Positions 1 through 12,721 of a stretch of 64,000 bases of DNA are shown here, one piece after another. Source of the stretch: Monosporascus cannonballus (taxonomy: Eukaryota; Ascomycota; Sordariomycetes; Xylariales); assembly GCA_004154925.1 (NCBI GenBank), contig QJNS01000173.1:105752-169751 (forward strand), given 5' to 3'. The notes under the pieces are model-generated. The model ran no database searches. It saw only the letters and a program-made list of their open reading frames with translations, and was not told the DNA's origin. Both the position numbers and the translations under genes were made by a program. The stretch's first letter is position 1. Every line of letters starts with the position of its first letter.

Positions 1-499
1 TAATATTATTTTTTTATAACGAAATAATAACATATAAAGAAAGAACTTTATAACCATATATAAATTATACAAGATTTATGCTTTATTACAAATTTCTTAA
101 TATAATTTATAAAATTATTTTAATTAAATATATCTTAAATATAATTATTATAATTACTTAATATATAATTAATATCATTTATTTAATCATAATTTTTTAT
201 AACTTTAAATATTTGTTATATCTTAATATATAAAATTACGTTATTTATAATATAATAATTATTAATTAGTTTTTTAAGTTTAATATTTAAAATCCATATT
301 ATAATATATATTTTTATATATTTCATAATATTATAAGGGGTAAATAAATTCCTTACCGATATAATAAAAGCAGTTTTCGTTATAGCTCTTAATAATATAT
401 CCCGAATAAACCTAAAAAACCTTATTCGCCCGGCTAAAAAAATTAAATTCGCTAATAATATCCCCGAAAAATAACCTATTTCCGAAAAATAACTTACCT

Positions 500-660
500 C
501 CAAGAAATAACCTTAAGAACGGGTAACAAAATCTCGGACCAAAAAATAACCGGAACAGATACCAAAACAAAAATAATGTGCCTTCGAAGAATAGCTTTAA
601 AAACGGATAATAAAATCCTTAATTAAAAAATAACCGGAACCGATATTAAAATAATCTGTA
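500..660. repeat. Two imperfect ~85-bp direct repeats
   Basis: Two diverged units lie in tandem about 85 bp apart. Each begins with AAGAAT(A)A followed by ACGG(G/A)TAA and contains the shared core AAAAAATAACCGGAAC. They may be subrepeats of the terminal or regulatory part of the unidentified decayed element around them. Confidence 0.45.
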
Positions 661-3600
661 ATAAGGCAAAACCGACGACGTAATCCCGATTAAGATATTT
701 TCGTATTAATTAAGCAATATTTAATTATCTTAAGATATAAAATATTCTTTACGGAAAATATATATTATACGTAACCGATTCCAAATATCAAGTATATACC
801 ATAAAGCTATATTAATATGGCGGAAAATTGGAAAAAAGTAAGTACCTTATGTTTTGGTATTTATGCGAATATATATTAATTAAAAAATTCTATAATTATT
901 GGAAATTTATAAACTCGGTAATATTGCGAAAAACGTATATTACGAATAAAACCTTTTATTATGGAAAAATGCGGCATTTATATAAATATTAAATGTTAAC
1001 AATATAACTTAAGATATTTTCCGTAATAATAACTAACAAAATAAGATTTACGTTATAACGGATTATACCAGCTCCATAAGTTATTAAATTGTTAAGCTAA
1101 TTACGGATTTTCGATTAATTACGGCTTTTGTAATTTAACGAAAAAATTATATAAACCGGATATTATATAAATAATACGAAAAAAAGTTTATAATTTTATA
1201 AACCGGGCCCCCTGGCCAAAAAATACATATTATATAACTATTTTATGGATATTATAATTTACGGAATTATATAAATAATAAATATATAAATTGCGTATAA
1301 AAACGCGGCAAAAAATATTTATACGTAATTCCCAAATATTCGGCATTATTATATGGTCCAAATAAAATTTTCCAAAAAAAAAACTTAAACGTAAATATTG
1401 CGCCTAAAACGAACAGAATTTTGGGACCCGAAAATATAAAAAAAGTTATTAATATATAGGTTATAATAATGCGCGAAAAAAGATAAAGCGAAAAAAAATC
1501 TCAAAAAGTACTTAAAAACATTAATTGGTAAATTAGTTATAAACGAGGTATACGGGTTAACCCGAAATTATGCGTTATATTTAGTTATAAATAATATAAT
1601 ATTTTTATACAACTTTACGAAAAATAAGATATTCGAATAAGATATAATTAATTAAAATTACGTAAATTATAAATTTAATTATTTATATTAATTTTATTAA
1701 TAATTATATTGCGTACCGTATCGTAAAATATTATTTTTTTATTTATAATTTTATTACCGGAAATAAATAAGTTACGTTAATATAATAACTAGGTAATTAC
1801 GGTAATATATAAAACGATCTCAAAATTAGCTAATTAGAATTACGTAAGTAATAAAGTTATATTAATATTAAAATTATAATATAAGTATTATATTACTTAT
1901 AAAAAGGTACGAAATAACAAAAAAGTAAAAAATTATATTAACGGTTCGTTTTCGTCCGATAAATCCTTATTTTGTTTATCCGATAACGACGACGACAATA
2001 ACGGACTGCCTTAATTAGGACCATTAATTAAGTTATCGACAATTTATACTATAAGATTATAATTTTTTTCCGTATGCAAAATATTACGGTTATTCGGAAC
2101 CAAATTATCTTTAACAAATTCGATATTAAAAACTTTTCGAGTAATTATATTAAGGCTATTTACAAATTGATTTTCGTTTTTTGCTATATCCAGCTAATTA
2201 AGTTTACTTACGTCGTTAGCAATAAGTACGGTATTATTAAAATCGACAAATTTAATTTCCATAATTTTACGGCTTATGGCCAAAATATTTTCGGAATTTT
2301 AGCCGTTTTTTTAATCGGAAACGGATATCTTTTAATAAGCCAGAAATTCCGAAGTAAAAAATAAACGCGTTCGAAAATTTCGTTACGAAAATCACGAATA
2401 ACGTAACGCTTATTTCGCGAAAAAATATAACGGGCATAAAATTTGCGTTATAAGGATATACGGTATTTAATTAAAAACGAATTTCAGAAAGAAATAACAT
2501 TAATATTATATATATTATTTTTCGACCGCCGGAGTTTGCCAATAAGTTATAGATTATAATATTCGTCTTTTCGATTAAATATTTTCCATATTTTTTCCTT
2601 AAATTTTATTAAAGCTATACTTAATATTAAAATTAAATTAATAAATATTTAATCTAATATTACAAAACGTAATATCTAATCGAAATAAAATGTTTTTTAT
2701 TGTAATTAAATTAACCGGCCCCATAAAAATAATAATAATATCGGTATTAACCGCTTAATATAATTAACGTAGCCATATTATATAATATACGAAAATTATA
2801 AATAAATTTAAGTTTTTTTTTTAAAAAAAACAATAATAATTTCGAAATTTTTATTAATAAAAACAATATTAATTAACGGTTAATTATTATCTTTAATAAG
2901 GTTAAAAAATTATCGCTTTATGGAATATCGGCTGTATTAAAAATATTTCCGGTCCCGTAATTATCCAATAAAAGGGCCTTATTCGGCATATTTTAATTAG
3001 GATTATGCCGTTTAGAAAATAATATGAATAAATTATATTTTTAAGTTAAAAAATAAAATACTTATAAATTATCCGTTAAATTATTTATGTTATTAAGTAA
3101 CGTATTATTAACAAATAATAACAAAAGATTTTCGTTAAAAAGATCCTTATTTATTAATACGTTTTAATTAGAACCCTGCAATATTTCCCTTATTTATCCG
3201 GTACGATTAAAATATTTAAAAATTACGTTATATGCGATAAATTTAAATTCGGCGACGGTTAACCGAAAATATATATTTTTTATGAATTCGGTAAATTCGG
3301 CTTTTAAAAAAAGGTTTTCGATCGAGGTATTTTAGAAAATTCTATATACGTTAAATATTTTTATTATAAATAATTCGTATCGGATACGTAATTCTTATAA
3401 AAATAACGCAAATATGCAAATATTATATATATAAAAAATAAAAAGTTCGAAAAGGTAAAATTTCGATAATTTTTAATATAATTACGTTATTTATATTTTA
3501 TACGTTTCGGTTATATTATCGGGCTAATAAGTACGTATAAATATAAGCAAGAAAATTATTTATATATAAAATAAAGTAAAAATAAGAATGAATTATTATT

Positions 3601-5129
3601 TCCTATAATATAAATCGGTTATTTCGGTTTAATTAGCCTATATTTTCCGAATATAATTAATTATTTTCTAATTTCCATAAATAAAATAAAAACGTTCCGA
3701 AAACCGATAAGATTTTTTTTCTTTAAATCTATATATCCCTTAAAAAAGTTTTTGATAAACGTTATAAGTACTATCGATAATGTTTTTATTTTCGTTAATT
3801 GTATTTAACGAAATCAAACGGCACTTATTATATAGAATACGTTTTAATTTGGGAAAACCGGAGAATTTTTATTTATTACGTTTATAAAACGTATTAATAA
3901 AAATAAAAAATAAAATCCGAATAATGTTAATTACAAATTAATAAAAAGTATTAAGCAGTACTAAATACTATTATAACGTTTCATAAAATTATTTTATTTT
4001 ATAATACTAATTAGATCGGAATATAAATTACTTTAACCTTTTTTTAAGAATACGATTATAATAACGGATAAAGGCGATAATAATATTTCGTATAACGGTA
4101 TTATATCGAAACATTATATTACGAATATGGTTTTAAATATTAAAGTTATTTTACTAAAATACGATATTACATTATTATACTTAGTTATAAAATATAATTT
4201 ATTTTGATTAAAATTATATAATTATAAAAAAATTAATACGGTTATCTTAATTTTTCCTATTAACCGAATTATATTTTTATTTAACGTATAATAACTTTTG
4301 CAAATATTTAACCCTTTTAATATATTGATATCATTTCGTAATAAATTCGAAAATAATAAAAACCTACTTAATAAAGAAGGTAAATAATTATTATTAACTT
4401 TAAAAATTATTTTAATTATAATAATTAAAATTATAAAAAAAAGATATATAAAAATATCCGGATTATTATTTTTACGAAATTATTTCGTTTTTTATTTTGC
4501 ATTATACGATTGCTATTTTTTCCTAGGATATATAATTATTTAATTTAAAAATTTAAATTAATTAAGGGCAAACGTTTTTACAAAATATTAATTTTTGTCC
4601 AAAATGATATGGATTATTTTAATTTCGAATAATACTTTTTCCAATAAGTAATAAAATTTAGGCTTTTTTACGAAAGTTATAAGTTCCCCATATAATATAT
4701 TATAATATTTGCGTATAACGGGGTCCTAATTAACCGGAATTAGAAATTCCTATTAATTTTTATATATTAATAATTTTTCGCGTATTCGTTTTTCTTTTAA
4801 AATATTAATTAATCGGTTAATCCGAACGGTCGAATTGGTAATTCGGCTTAAATTATTATAAAGAACCTAATTACGAATAAAATTTTCAAATATTATATTG
4901 GTTTTTTTATATTAATGTCAGAAATTTAAGGTATGCGTACGTATATTTTGTTTTAACGGCGTAGCCCAGTAAAACTAGGAGAATTCGGATTTATCGTATT
5001 TTAAGAAGGGGGGTAATAATGCGATAAGCTCGGGCTGTAACTGTTGTACGCGTTAAGGTTTAAAAGTGGCAAATAGGTTCTGATTAGGATTATTATGGTA
5101 TTAATAATAAACCATGGTTAAGGTAATCG

Positions 5130-5153
5130 TATATATATATATATATATATATA
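5130..5153. repeat. AT dinucleotide microsatellite
   Basis: An uninterrupted run of AT dinucleotides of about 24 bp, at the edge where AT-rich repeat DNA gives way to a short patch of normal composition. Confidence 0.9.
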
Positions 5154-5245
5154 GCTACAAAAACGTATTGTTATTAAGTTATTACGGATTTTTGTTTTTT
5201 TGAAAAAGCAAATATACCAAACGAAGCCGTTTTTACGCAACTATA

Positions 5246-5365
5246 ACTCAGGCCTCGCTGGCTCGTCACGGGGATTTGGGGTTTGATTGGTTAATATTTA
5301 GCGTTGTGGAGCGGTACTTGAGTGACTTTGAAGAAATTGGGAAAACGAGCCAGGGAGGCCTGAGC
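5246..5365. mobile_element. 120-bp inverted-repeat mini-element (MITE-like)
   Basis: Two inverted arms of 20 bp, at 5,247-5,266 and 5,345-5,364, match with one mismatch (core AGGCCTCGCTGGCTCGT against AGGCCTCCCTGGCTCGT). The arms are flanked by TA on both sides (5,244-5,245 and 5,366-5,367), as expected for a Tc1/mariner-type target duplication. The interior is too short to code and is GC-normal, unlike the RIP-mutated DNA on each side. I infer a non-autonomous DNA element; a stable hairpin of another origin is possible. Confidence 0.5.
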
Positions 5366-5452
5366 TAGCTGAGGTAAAAGTGCGTGATTGTCATAACTCA
5401 ACGGGCCACGGTCTCTAGAAACAGTCTGCCACGACCCAACCACGAGTGCGCC

Positions 5453-5457
5453 GTAGA
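5453..5457. repeat. Target-site duplication GTAGA (left of copy 1)
   Basis: GTAGA lies directly before the TGTTACG start of the left LTR and is repeated at 12,280-12,284 directly after the CA end of the right LTR. Confidence 0.85.
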
Positions 5458-5832
5458 TGTTACGACCTGACAGGTTCCGGCCCTAGGAAACGGTCAACAA
5501 GGATAATACGGACCACCTCCCAGATCACATGACGAGTGATCACTGCCAAGCCCCTGATCATTAGTGATCGGTGGTGATCCAAAGTGATTCTGATTATCAC
5601 CAAATACGTAATCATAAGTGATTAAGCTAAAAATAAGAAAGATATATACGCTTATTATTTCCATAATTTAAATAATATCAGCTTATAATAATAGTTCGTT
5701 ACCTAAAATACTTTTACTATTACGAAACGTAATACGTTATTATATTTATTATTTAAAATCTTACGATATTTTTATTAATATAAACTCGTATAATTAAGGT
5801 TTAATAATTAATTAAGTTATTTAACTATTATA
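5458..5832 (+). repeat. LTR A, 5' LTR of copy 1
   Basis: The LTR starts TGTTACGACC and ends TATTATA (ancestrally ..TTACA). Its left part is nearly unmutated and contains iterated GTGATC/GATCAC motifs in U3 (about 5,525-5,600). The right part is strongly AT-shifted. Its length equals that of LTR B (375 bp). Confidence 0.88.
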
Positions 5833-5951
5833 TATTATAAGTACTTATTTAATTTTACCGTTAAACTTGAAGTAATATTGCCGATATTATGTTTATTAAT
5901 AAATAGCCTAAACAGCTTATTTACTAAGTTCTTAATAACTCGGATACCGAA

Positions 5952-8900
5952 ATAAAATCCGAGAAGGAAAAAAAGCAACCTCGCTTTTTTCGCGAAAAAG
6001 TTTTTCAACGTCTAGATATTATAAACAAACGTATTTTTTAGTTCGAAAAAACCAATAATAATCTTATAACGTTTTTCTAAACCGCCTATAAAAAGCTAAA
6101 GAAAAAAAAAGTTTCTTAAAATTAAAAAAACCTTTTCGAATAAGCTAAATTATTTAATTAAAATATATTAAGAAATTAAGAAAAGTTTTTAAACTTTTTA
6201 AACCAAAAGTTTCCAATATAATTCCGACCAAATTATAATTATTTTTAATTAAATACTAAATACATTTCGGTAACTTTTTTATATAATTAATTATATTTAT
6301 TATACAAATTAAATTCGTGATTAAATAGTTTATTAAAAATTCGGCCATTTAATTCGAAACCGTTATAAAAAACACGTTATTTTATTAATTAAAAAACGAA
6401 ACTTAAAAATAATACGAATTTATAATAACTACGAATAATTTAAATAAATATTAACGAAAGCTATCGAAATAACATACGAAAAAATAAAAACCAAATTACA
6501 GATCTAATAATTATAATAAAAAGAATTAATATCTAATTACGGTACTACGTGTATATAATTAGTTTTGAAATTAAATTAAAAATAAAAAATATTAATAATT
6601 AAATTTATCGATAATTTAAAAAAAAGGAAATATAAAGAAAATTAAATTTAATCGGCTTAATTACTTGTTAAATTAGATTGCGATAATAATTAAAATCGAT
6701 AATCGATAATATACTTAGTATATTAAAGGTATTAAAAAAACAATAATAAATTCCGATATACGGCTAATATTAACGTTATTCAGCATAATAATACTTTTTA
6801 CAATACGAAATTAGAACTTATAAAATTAAAGGCCATTTATAGAAAAAACTAAAGCCAGATCAAATATTTTAATTATAATAAAATAGAGCGTAAAGCAGCA
6901 TAATTGAAAACTTATATCTAAGAAATAATCTAGAAAAAATTTAAAAAAAAATCAAATTTATTAATATAATTCGGTTTAAATACGTTCCAGGTCCTCGATA
7001 GCGAAATATCAAATAAAGGATGCAAAAAAACCAAAAAATTAATTCAATTAATATTACGAGTATAATAAGAAGAATTATAAGAATAATTACGAGAATCCTA
7101 GGATTGGACAAAAAAAAGCTGTCTCGAGCCCCTGATCGATACGGCAAAATACATGCTATATGTTATCAACGACGAGAATATTCCGATTACGAAAAATAAA
7201 AACAGTATATTTATGGACGAATTACGCGTATATATTATAAAGGATTCTATTTTCAAACCGAATTAAAAATAACAAAAACGATAAATAATAACATTAATAT
7301 TTTCAATTTATAACCCTAGAAAATATTTATTAATTAGTTGAAATAAAAGGTTGGTCTGAAAAAAAATATTTATAAAAGGATCATTTTTGCTATTACGAAT
7401 AATATAATTATTAAACGGAAAAAGAATTAATTTAGTAATTAGTAAAAAAATATTATCAAAAAATTATTATAAATTTTTATTTTCAGTTAATATGTATTAT
7501 CGACTTTAACGGAAAAAAAGTTATTAAAAAAGATAGGTGAGTTTATAGGCGAACTTTAAAACAATAATCAATATAACGTATAATAAGATACGGTGGAAAC
7601 GGTAAAAAAATAATTTATCTAATAAGAAAAAGAATTATAACAAAATTAAAAATAATTAATATAATTCGAAGAAATAATATACCAGCAATAACGATAAATA
7701 TAACAATTTAATACGTTATATATAGAAATACAGACAAAGTTCGATAAATTTGAATAAATATTTTAAAAGAAGTTACTTATAAAAAAGCTGTAAAATAATA
7801 AAATTCAGAAAAGTTAGAAAGTTTTCTTAAAAAAGACGTTAAATGCGATAATAAGAACCGTTAATAACTTTATTATTTTAAATATACGAATTAGAACGTA
7901 TTAGTATGTCGCAATAATAAATTACGAAACTTTAGACGAAAATTATATTGTATTAAATATAGTTAATAAGCTTAAATCGCTATAAGGATACAAGTTAAAA
8001 CCTTATATAACGAGAAATATCGAAAATTAGGAATTCGTTTATAATAACGAGAAAATTATACACAAATTTAATTATTTCGAGATTTTTATTTAAGGACGAT
8101 ATTAAATAATTAATTTCGATGTTGTTTTGTTTAGAAATTACGATATAATTTTAGGATTATTATGGATATATTAGTACAGAGTTTTGATTAATAGAAGAAC
8201 TAGCTAAATAAGCTTTATCTTATACTTTATTAACGGATAAAAAAGAAAATTAAGATCTTAATATTCAATCAAAAATGGCGACGAATATAGGTATAAGAAT
8301 ACGACAGAAATCTTATTACTTAAAGAGATAAGACATAAGAAAAAAAATGGACATCAAAAAGAATATAACGTATTATTATTATTGTCAAAGTGAAATTAAA
8401 GTAATTAGATAACGATTTAAAGCAGCAGCTCTAAAAGTTAAAAAAACTGATTAATATATTACTATAATATTATAAATATAAACAGCTTTTTAAGAAAAAG
8501 CTCGATACGAAATTACTAGAATATAATAAATAAAATTATAAGATAATTTTTAAAAAAGGTTTTTCGACGAAGTTTTACCTTACTTCTAATTTTAGTAAAA
8601 ACGAATTACGCGTTTTTTAAAAAAAATACTTCCAAAATCTATTACAAAAGGGATAAATTGGACCTTTAAAATTATTAATGAAATATCTAATATTTTTCGT
8701 ATTTAAGAAAATCGAAAAAATATAATTTATAATAGATTATCGGCAACTAAACGATATTATTATTAAGGATCAAATATTATTATCTCTAATTACAGAAATA
8801 AAAAACCGATTTTACAAAGCTTAATAGTTTATAATATTCGATTTTAAAAATAAATATAACTTTATTAAGACTAAAAAAAATACAAATAAAAAATAACTTT

Positions 8901-11270
8901 TAAAACGAAATACGAATTATTCGAATATTTAGTTATATTAATAAAATTTACAAACGTACCATAACTTTCTAACGGATAATTCCTTATGTATTACGAAAAT
9001 ATCTCAATATTTTTGTTATTTATTATCTCGACAGCACTTTTATTTTTTGTAGAAACGAAAAAAACATATACAAAATATATTTATAAAATCTTTTAAATTT
9101 TACATAACATAAGATTATTTGTTAATGCAGAAAAAGGGTTAATTTTACGTACCAAAAAAATGGAATATCTGGGATATATAATGACTTTAAAATATATTAA
9201 GATAGATTTTAAGAAAATCGTTGTAATTATAAAATAAAAAATATTAATACTGACTGAGGAAATACAAATATTTCTTGGATTCGCTAATTATTATAGAAAG
9301 TTTATTCGGAATTTTAACAAAATAGTTATATTCTTAATTAATTTTTCAAAAACCAAAGAATTTAAATAAATACTAAAGATAAAAAAGGTATTTTAGGATA
9401 TTAAAAATGCAATTATTAGCAAGTCAATATTAATTATGTACAATTTAGCTTATTTCATTAAATTAGAAATCGATATTTCGGATTATGCGTTAAACGTAAT
9501 AATCGGATAACGAAATAATTAAGACAAATTGCACTTTATTGTATTTTTATACAAATTAAAAAGAACCGAATTTAATTATAGCATTCCAGATAAGAGGTTT
9601 ATGGCCATTATTATAGCGTTTTGAAAGTTTCAGCATTTCTTAAAAGAAAATTTGTATTATATTAAAATTTATATGGATTATTAAAATCTTATCCATTATA
9701 TTACGACTAAGAAACTTACAAAAGAATAATTTCGTTATACGAAAAAATTAACGAATTTCGATTTTATTATTATTTATAAAAAAAGCTTAAAAATAGCAAA
9801 GCAAATATTTTAAATAAGCAATTAAACTTTTTAAACAAATTAGTAAAAATTAGCTATATATTTTTGGATATTATTATAAAAACATTTTTATGCTTACGAC
9901 AGATTACGATAATTCGAACAATATTTTTTGAGATATATTAAAAAAATTCAGCAATAATATAATAATTTTCTAAAAAACCGAAAAACCGCTAAGATATAAA
10001 TTCTAGCACAATACTAAAAAGATTGGATACGAAAAATATATAAATATTAGTTATATAGATATTCAGAAATTTATAAAACCTTAGAACGATTACGACGCAT
10101 ATATTTCTTTCTTAAAATAAAATTAACAGTATAAAAAATTATATAATAATACGATATTTAGGCTAAAATGAAAGTTCGACGATATAAGGTATACGAAAAG
10201 TTATAATTATTAGTAATTAGAAAACGACCATAGTATTTAGTTATATTCGACTTTATTATCAAATTTCTTATATCAAAAAAATCTAATTACAGAAATATAT
10301 TACGATAATATTTTCGTAAATATCGATCGATTTACGAAATTTTCTTATTTTTTATCATATTACAAAAATGTAAATGCCGAATAAATATTATATTTTTTTC
10401 AGAAATATTTTTAATATATACAGATTATTAATAAAAATGATTTCGAATAAATAATTAACTTTTACATTTAAATTTTATTAAGACCTAATAATATAAATCG
10501 GCCTAAACTATAAGTTATACAATGTTTTTGAATTGTAAATAAACGAATAAACAAAACGAATAAATTAAATTTTAAAAACTTACCTTCGATATTATATTAA
10601 TTACGAATAAAATAACTAGATTAAAAAATTACTAGTTATATAACTGGCCTACAATACTAGTTATTATCAAAATATCAAAATAATATTTGCAAATACGAAT
10701 TTTGATTTTATATTAAAAATTTATAAAAAAGTATATAACGATGGTTAAATTACTATCAAAATCGTTTTTGCAATAAAGTAACTATGATAATTACATTAAA
10801 ATTAAAATTAAATAAGTATTATAATTAAAAAGGATTAAAAAGATTAACTTTCGAAAAAAAAGATAGGTTTTTTCGTTACACAAAATATTTACATAAAACG
10901 ATCTAATAAAAGATTTCATTTTAAATATATCGGTCTATATAAAATTATTAAGAAATTTTTAAAAAATAATTAATAACTAGACTTTTTACCCAACTTAAAT
11001 TTTACCCAGTTTTTAATATTTCTTTTTTCGAATTAATAACAGATATTATTATAGTACGTAAGAGATAAAACGATATGGAAATAAAAAACGAATAATTATA
11101 TAAGGTAGAAAAAATATTCTATATAAAAAAATAAAATAAATTTACCCAGTATCTAATTAAGTAAAAAAGTACTCGGGCCCTGAAACTATCTGAAAACCTG
11201 CTAAAAATTTTATTGGCGCTTAACGTTTACTAAAAGATTTTACCGGCAACGACGGGCGCGTTCTAATTAA
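5952..11270 (+). pseudogene. Decayed gag-pol polyprotein of copy 1
   Basis: The start codon is inferred by alignment with copy 2, where ATG is intact; here it reads ATA. Gag (capsid-like) lies at about 5,950-6,600. The reverse transcriptase motif DYRQLN is readable from 8,735. The catalytic YLDD box at about 9,025 reads YLDS. An RNase H-like region follows near 9,600-9,800. The integrase core with IYYDNIFV and DRFTKFSYFL lies at about 10,240-10,500, and a chromodomain at about 11,090-11,230. Stops are spread throughout. Known family role: reverse transcription and integration, with the chromodomain directing insertion to heterochromatin. Domain order RT-RNaseH-IN marks it as Ty3/gypsy rather than copia. 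Confidence 0.85.
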
Positions 11271-11818
11271 TAACCGACTAATCGATAATTGGGATATCGA
11301 GCCAATCGGCCGCAACCTGTATTAATAAAGCAATGATAATAACAGCTTTTAATTGTTTTCGTTTTTAACGTTTTTATTCTTTCAATTTATTTATTGATTA
11401 AAGCCCGCGTTATACTATAATAATATTTTTCGAACGAATTAACGTTTTTTATTTGTAAAAACAAATAAGGCGAAAAAAGCCGAATTTATTTTTTCTTAAT
11501 AACGACGTTAAGCTTTAAAATAAAACTATTAAAACTTTAATAATTACTATTTAATTAACGCTTTTTAACATTTTAAACGTTAAGATTTATAACGGATATT
11601 TTGTAAAAAAAAAGCGATATGCCAGTATTATTATAAAACTAATCCCGTTAAATATATTTTTTATATTTTAAGACATTTTTTATAATTTTACATTTAATAT
11701 TTTTCAAAAAATAATAAAAGATATAATTTCTTATCCGAATTTATTAAAAGCCTTTACGAAATTAGTACGACGAACGATAAAAGAATAAAAAATATAACGA
11801 ATTTTGAAAATACGGGAC
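11215..11818 (-). pseudogene. Opposite-strand Zn2Cys6-like/coiled-coil frame, copy 1
   Basis: Read on the minus strand, this frame aligns with the better preserved copy 4 version (26,450-27,013). Cysteine 3 of the putative cluster is still TGT at 11,690-11,692. The other positions are mostly TAT (Tyr), with the spacing x6, x8, x2, x6 kept; position 1 reads Ile. The end of the frame keeps the motif AADWLDIP, matching AADWPDIP in copy 4. Limits are approximate, projected from copy 4. It lies between pol and the 3' LTR and is convergent with pol. Confidence 0.5.
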
Positions 11819-11904
11819 GATATGTTCAAAAAATAGAAAAAATCACTTATTAAAAATAAAAAAAAAGAAATTTTAAAAACAAGATTTTTAGAAAAGGGAA
11901 ATCT

Positions 11905-12279
11905 CATTACGATCTAATAAGTTCCGGCCCTAGAAAACGGTTAATAAGGATAATACGGACTCCTTCCTAAATTACGTAATAAATAATTATTATTAAACGC
12001 GTAATTATTAGTAATTAATAGTAATTTAAAATAATTCTGATTATTATCAAATACGTAATTATAAGTAATGAAGTTAAAAATAAAAAAGATATATATATTT
12101 ATTATTATTATAATTTGAATAGAATTAATTTATAATAATAATTCGTTACTCAAAATATCCTTGATATTACGAGACATAATACGTTACTATATCTATTGCT
12201 TAGAATTCTACGATATTTCTACTCAGATAAACCCGTACGATTAAGGTTTAATAATTAATTAAACCGCCTAACCATTACA
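11905..12279 (+). repeat. LTR B, 3' LTR of copy 1
   Basis: 375 bp, beginning at CATTACG (mutated from TGTTACG) and ending CCATTACA before GTAGA. The left part is heavily RIP-mutated; the last 100 bp are milder. Confidence 0.85.
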
Positions 12280-12289
12280 GTAGAGTAAA

Positions 12290-12602
12290 TCTCGTAACGG
12301 ATTACTAATTTATTAATAATAAGTTAATAAGCTGGATTACTAACTTATTAATAATAAGCCAGTAAGCCGAATTATTAACTTATTCATAATAAGTTAGTAA
12401 CCAGAATTAAGATATATACGTTCGTTATTTTTATAATCTAAATAATATTAGCTTATAATAATAATTTGTTATCTAAAGTACCTTTAGTATTACGAAACGT
12501 AATACGTTATTATATTTATTGCTCAAAATCTTATAATATTCCTATTTATATAAACCTGTATAACTAAAGTTTAATAATTAATTAAACCGTTTAATTGTTA
12601 TA
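12290..12602 (+). repeat. LTR C with an alternative U3
   Basis: From about 12,411 (ATATATACGTTCG) to 12,602 it matches the R-U5 part of LTRs A, B, D and E. Its left part instead consists of three 35-bp tandem repeats. The left edge is inferred from the following GTAACGG and a possible GTAAA duplication. Confidence 0.6.
12299..12403. repeat. Three 35-bp tandem repeats in the U3 of LTR C
   Basis: Units at 12,299-12,333, 12,334-12,368 and 12,369-12,403 share the core TTATTAATAATAAG, a near-palindrome. Differences are mostly transitions of the RIP type. They occupy the place where other LTRs of the family carry GTGATC or CTTAAG iterations. Confidence 0.85.
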
Positions 12603-12721
12603 AGTTATAAGCTTTTATTCAGTAATATTGTTAAATTTTGAATAATATTACCAACATTATATTTACCAGCAAGCAGCCCGAATAGCTTACGTACCAAATC
12701 TTTAATAATTCGGATACCGGC

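Larger units (their letters stand above)
1..5245. repeat. RIP-degraded AT-rich repeat of unknown family
   Basis: This stretch is extremely AT-rich, dominated by TAAT/ATTA words, with TAA and TAG stops in every frame, the pattern RIP leaves in ascomycete repeats. It shows none of the LTR or pol landmarks of the chromovirus copies further right. A minus-strand frame at about 4,900-4,560 reads as protein-like text broken mainly by TAA/TAG, suggesting a decayed coding sequence on that strand, but I recognise no domain. The open frames at 216-503 (minus) and 2,074-2,364 (plus) look like chance frames in AT-rich DNA. Composition becomes less biased from about 4,930 to 5,245. It could be a DNA transposon, a LINE or a further retroelement; the sequence alone does not decide. 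Confidence 0.6.
5458..12279 (+). mobile_element. Ty3/gypsy chromovirus copy 1, complete but RIP-inactivated
   Basis: A full-length LTR retrotransposon: 375-bp LTRs at 5,458-5,832 and 11,905-12,279 and a 6,072-bp interior. It is flanked by the 5-bp direct repeat GTAGA at 5,453-5,457 and 12,280-12,284, which fixes both ends. The interior holds gag-pol with reverse transcriptase, integrase and chromodomain, then a roughly 630-bp tail with an opposite-strand frame. Every long frame is interrupted by TAA/TAG at places where related copies imply Gln or Trp, so the copy is dead through RIP. It heads a head-to-tail array with copies 2 and 3. Confidence 0.9.

Noticed and set aside
2074..2364. 96-codon plus frame in the AT-rich block
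   Set aside because: Ile/Asn/Lys/Phe-rich text expected by chance in RIP-mutated DNA; no motif.
12299..12403. 35-bp repeats as a CRISPR-like array
   Set aside because: The repeats are directly adjacent without spacers, lie in a eukaryotic LTR and vary by RIP-type transitions.
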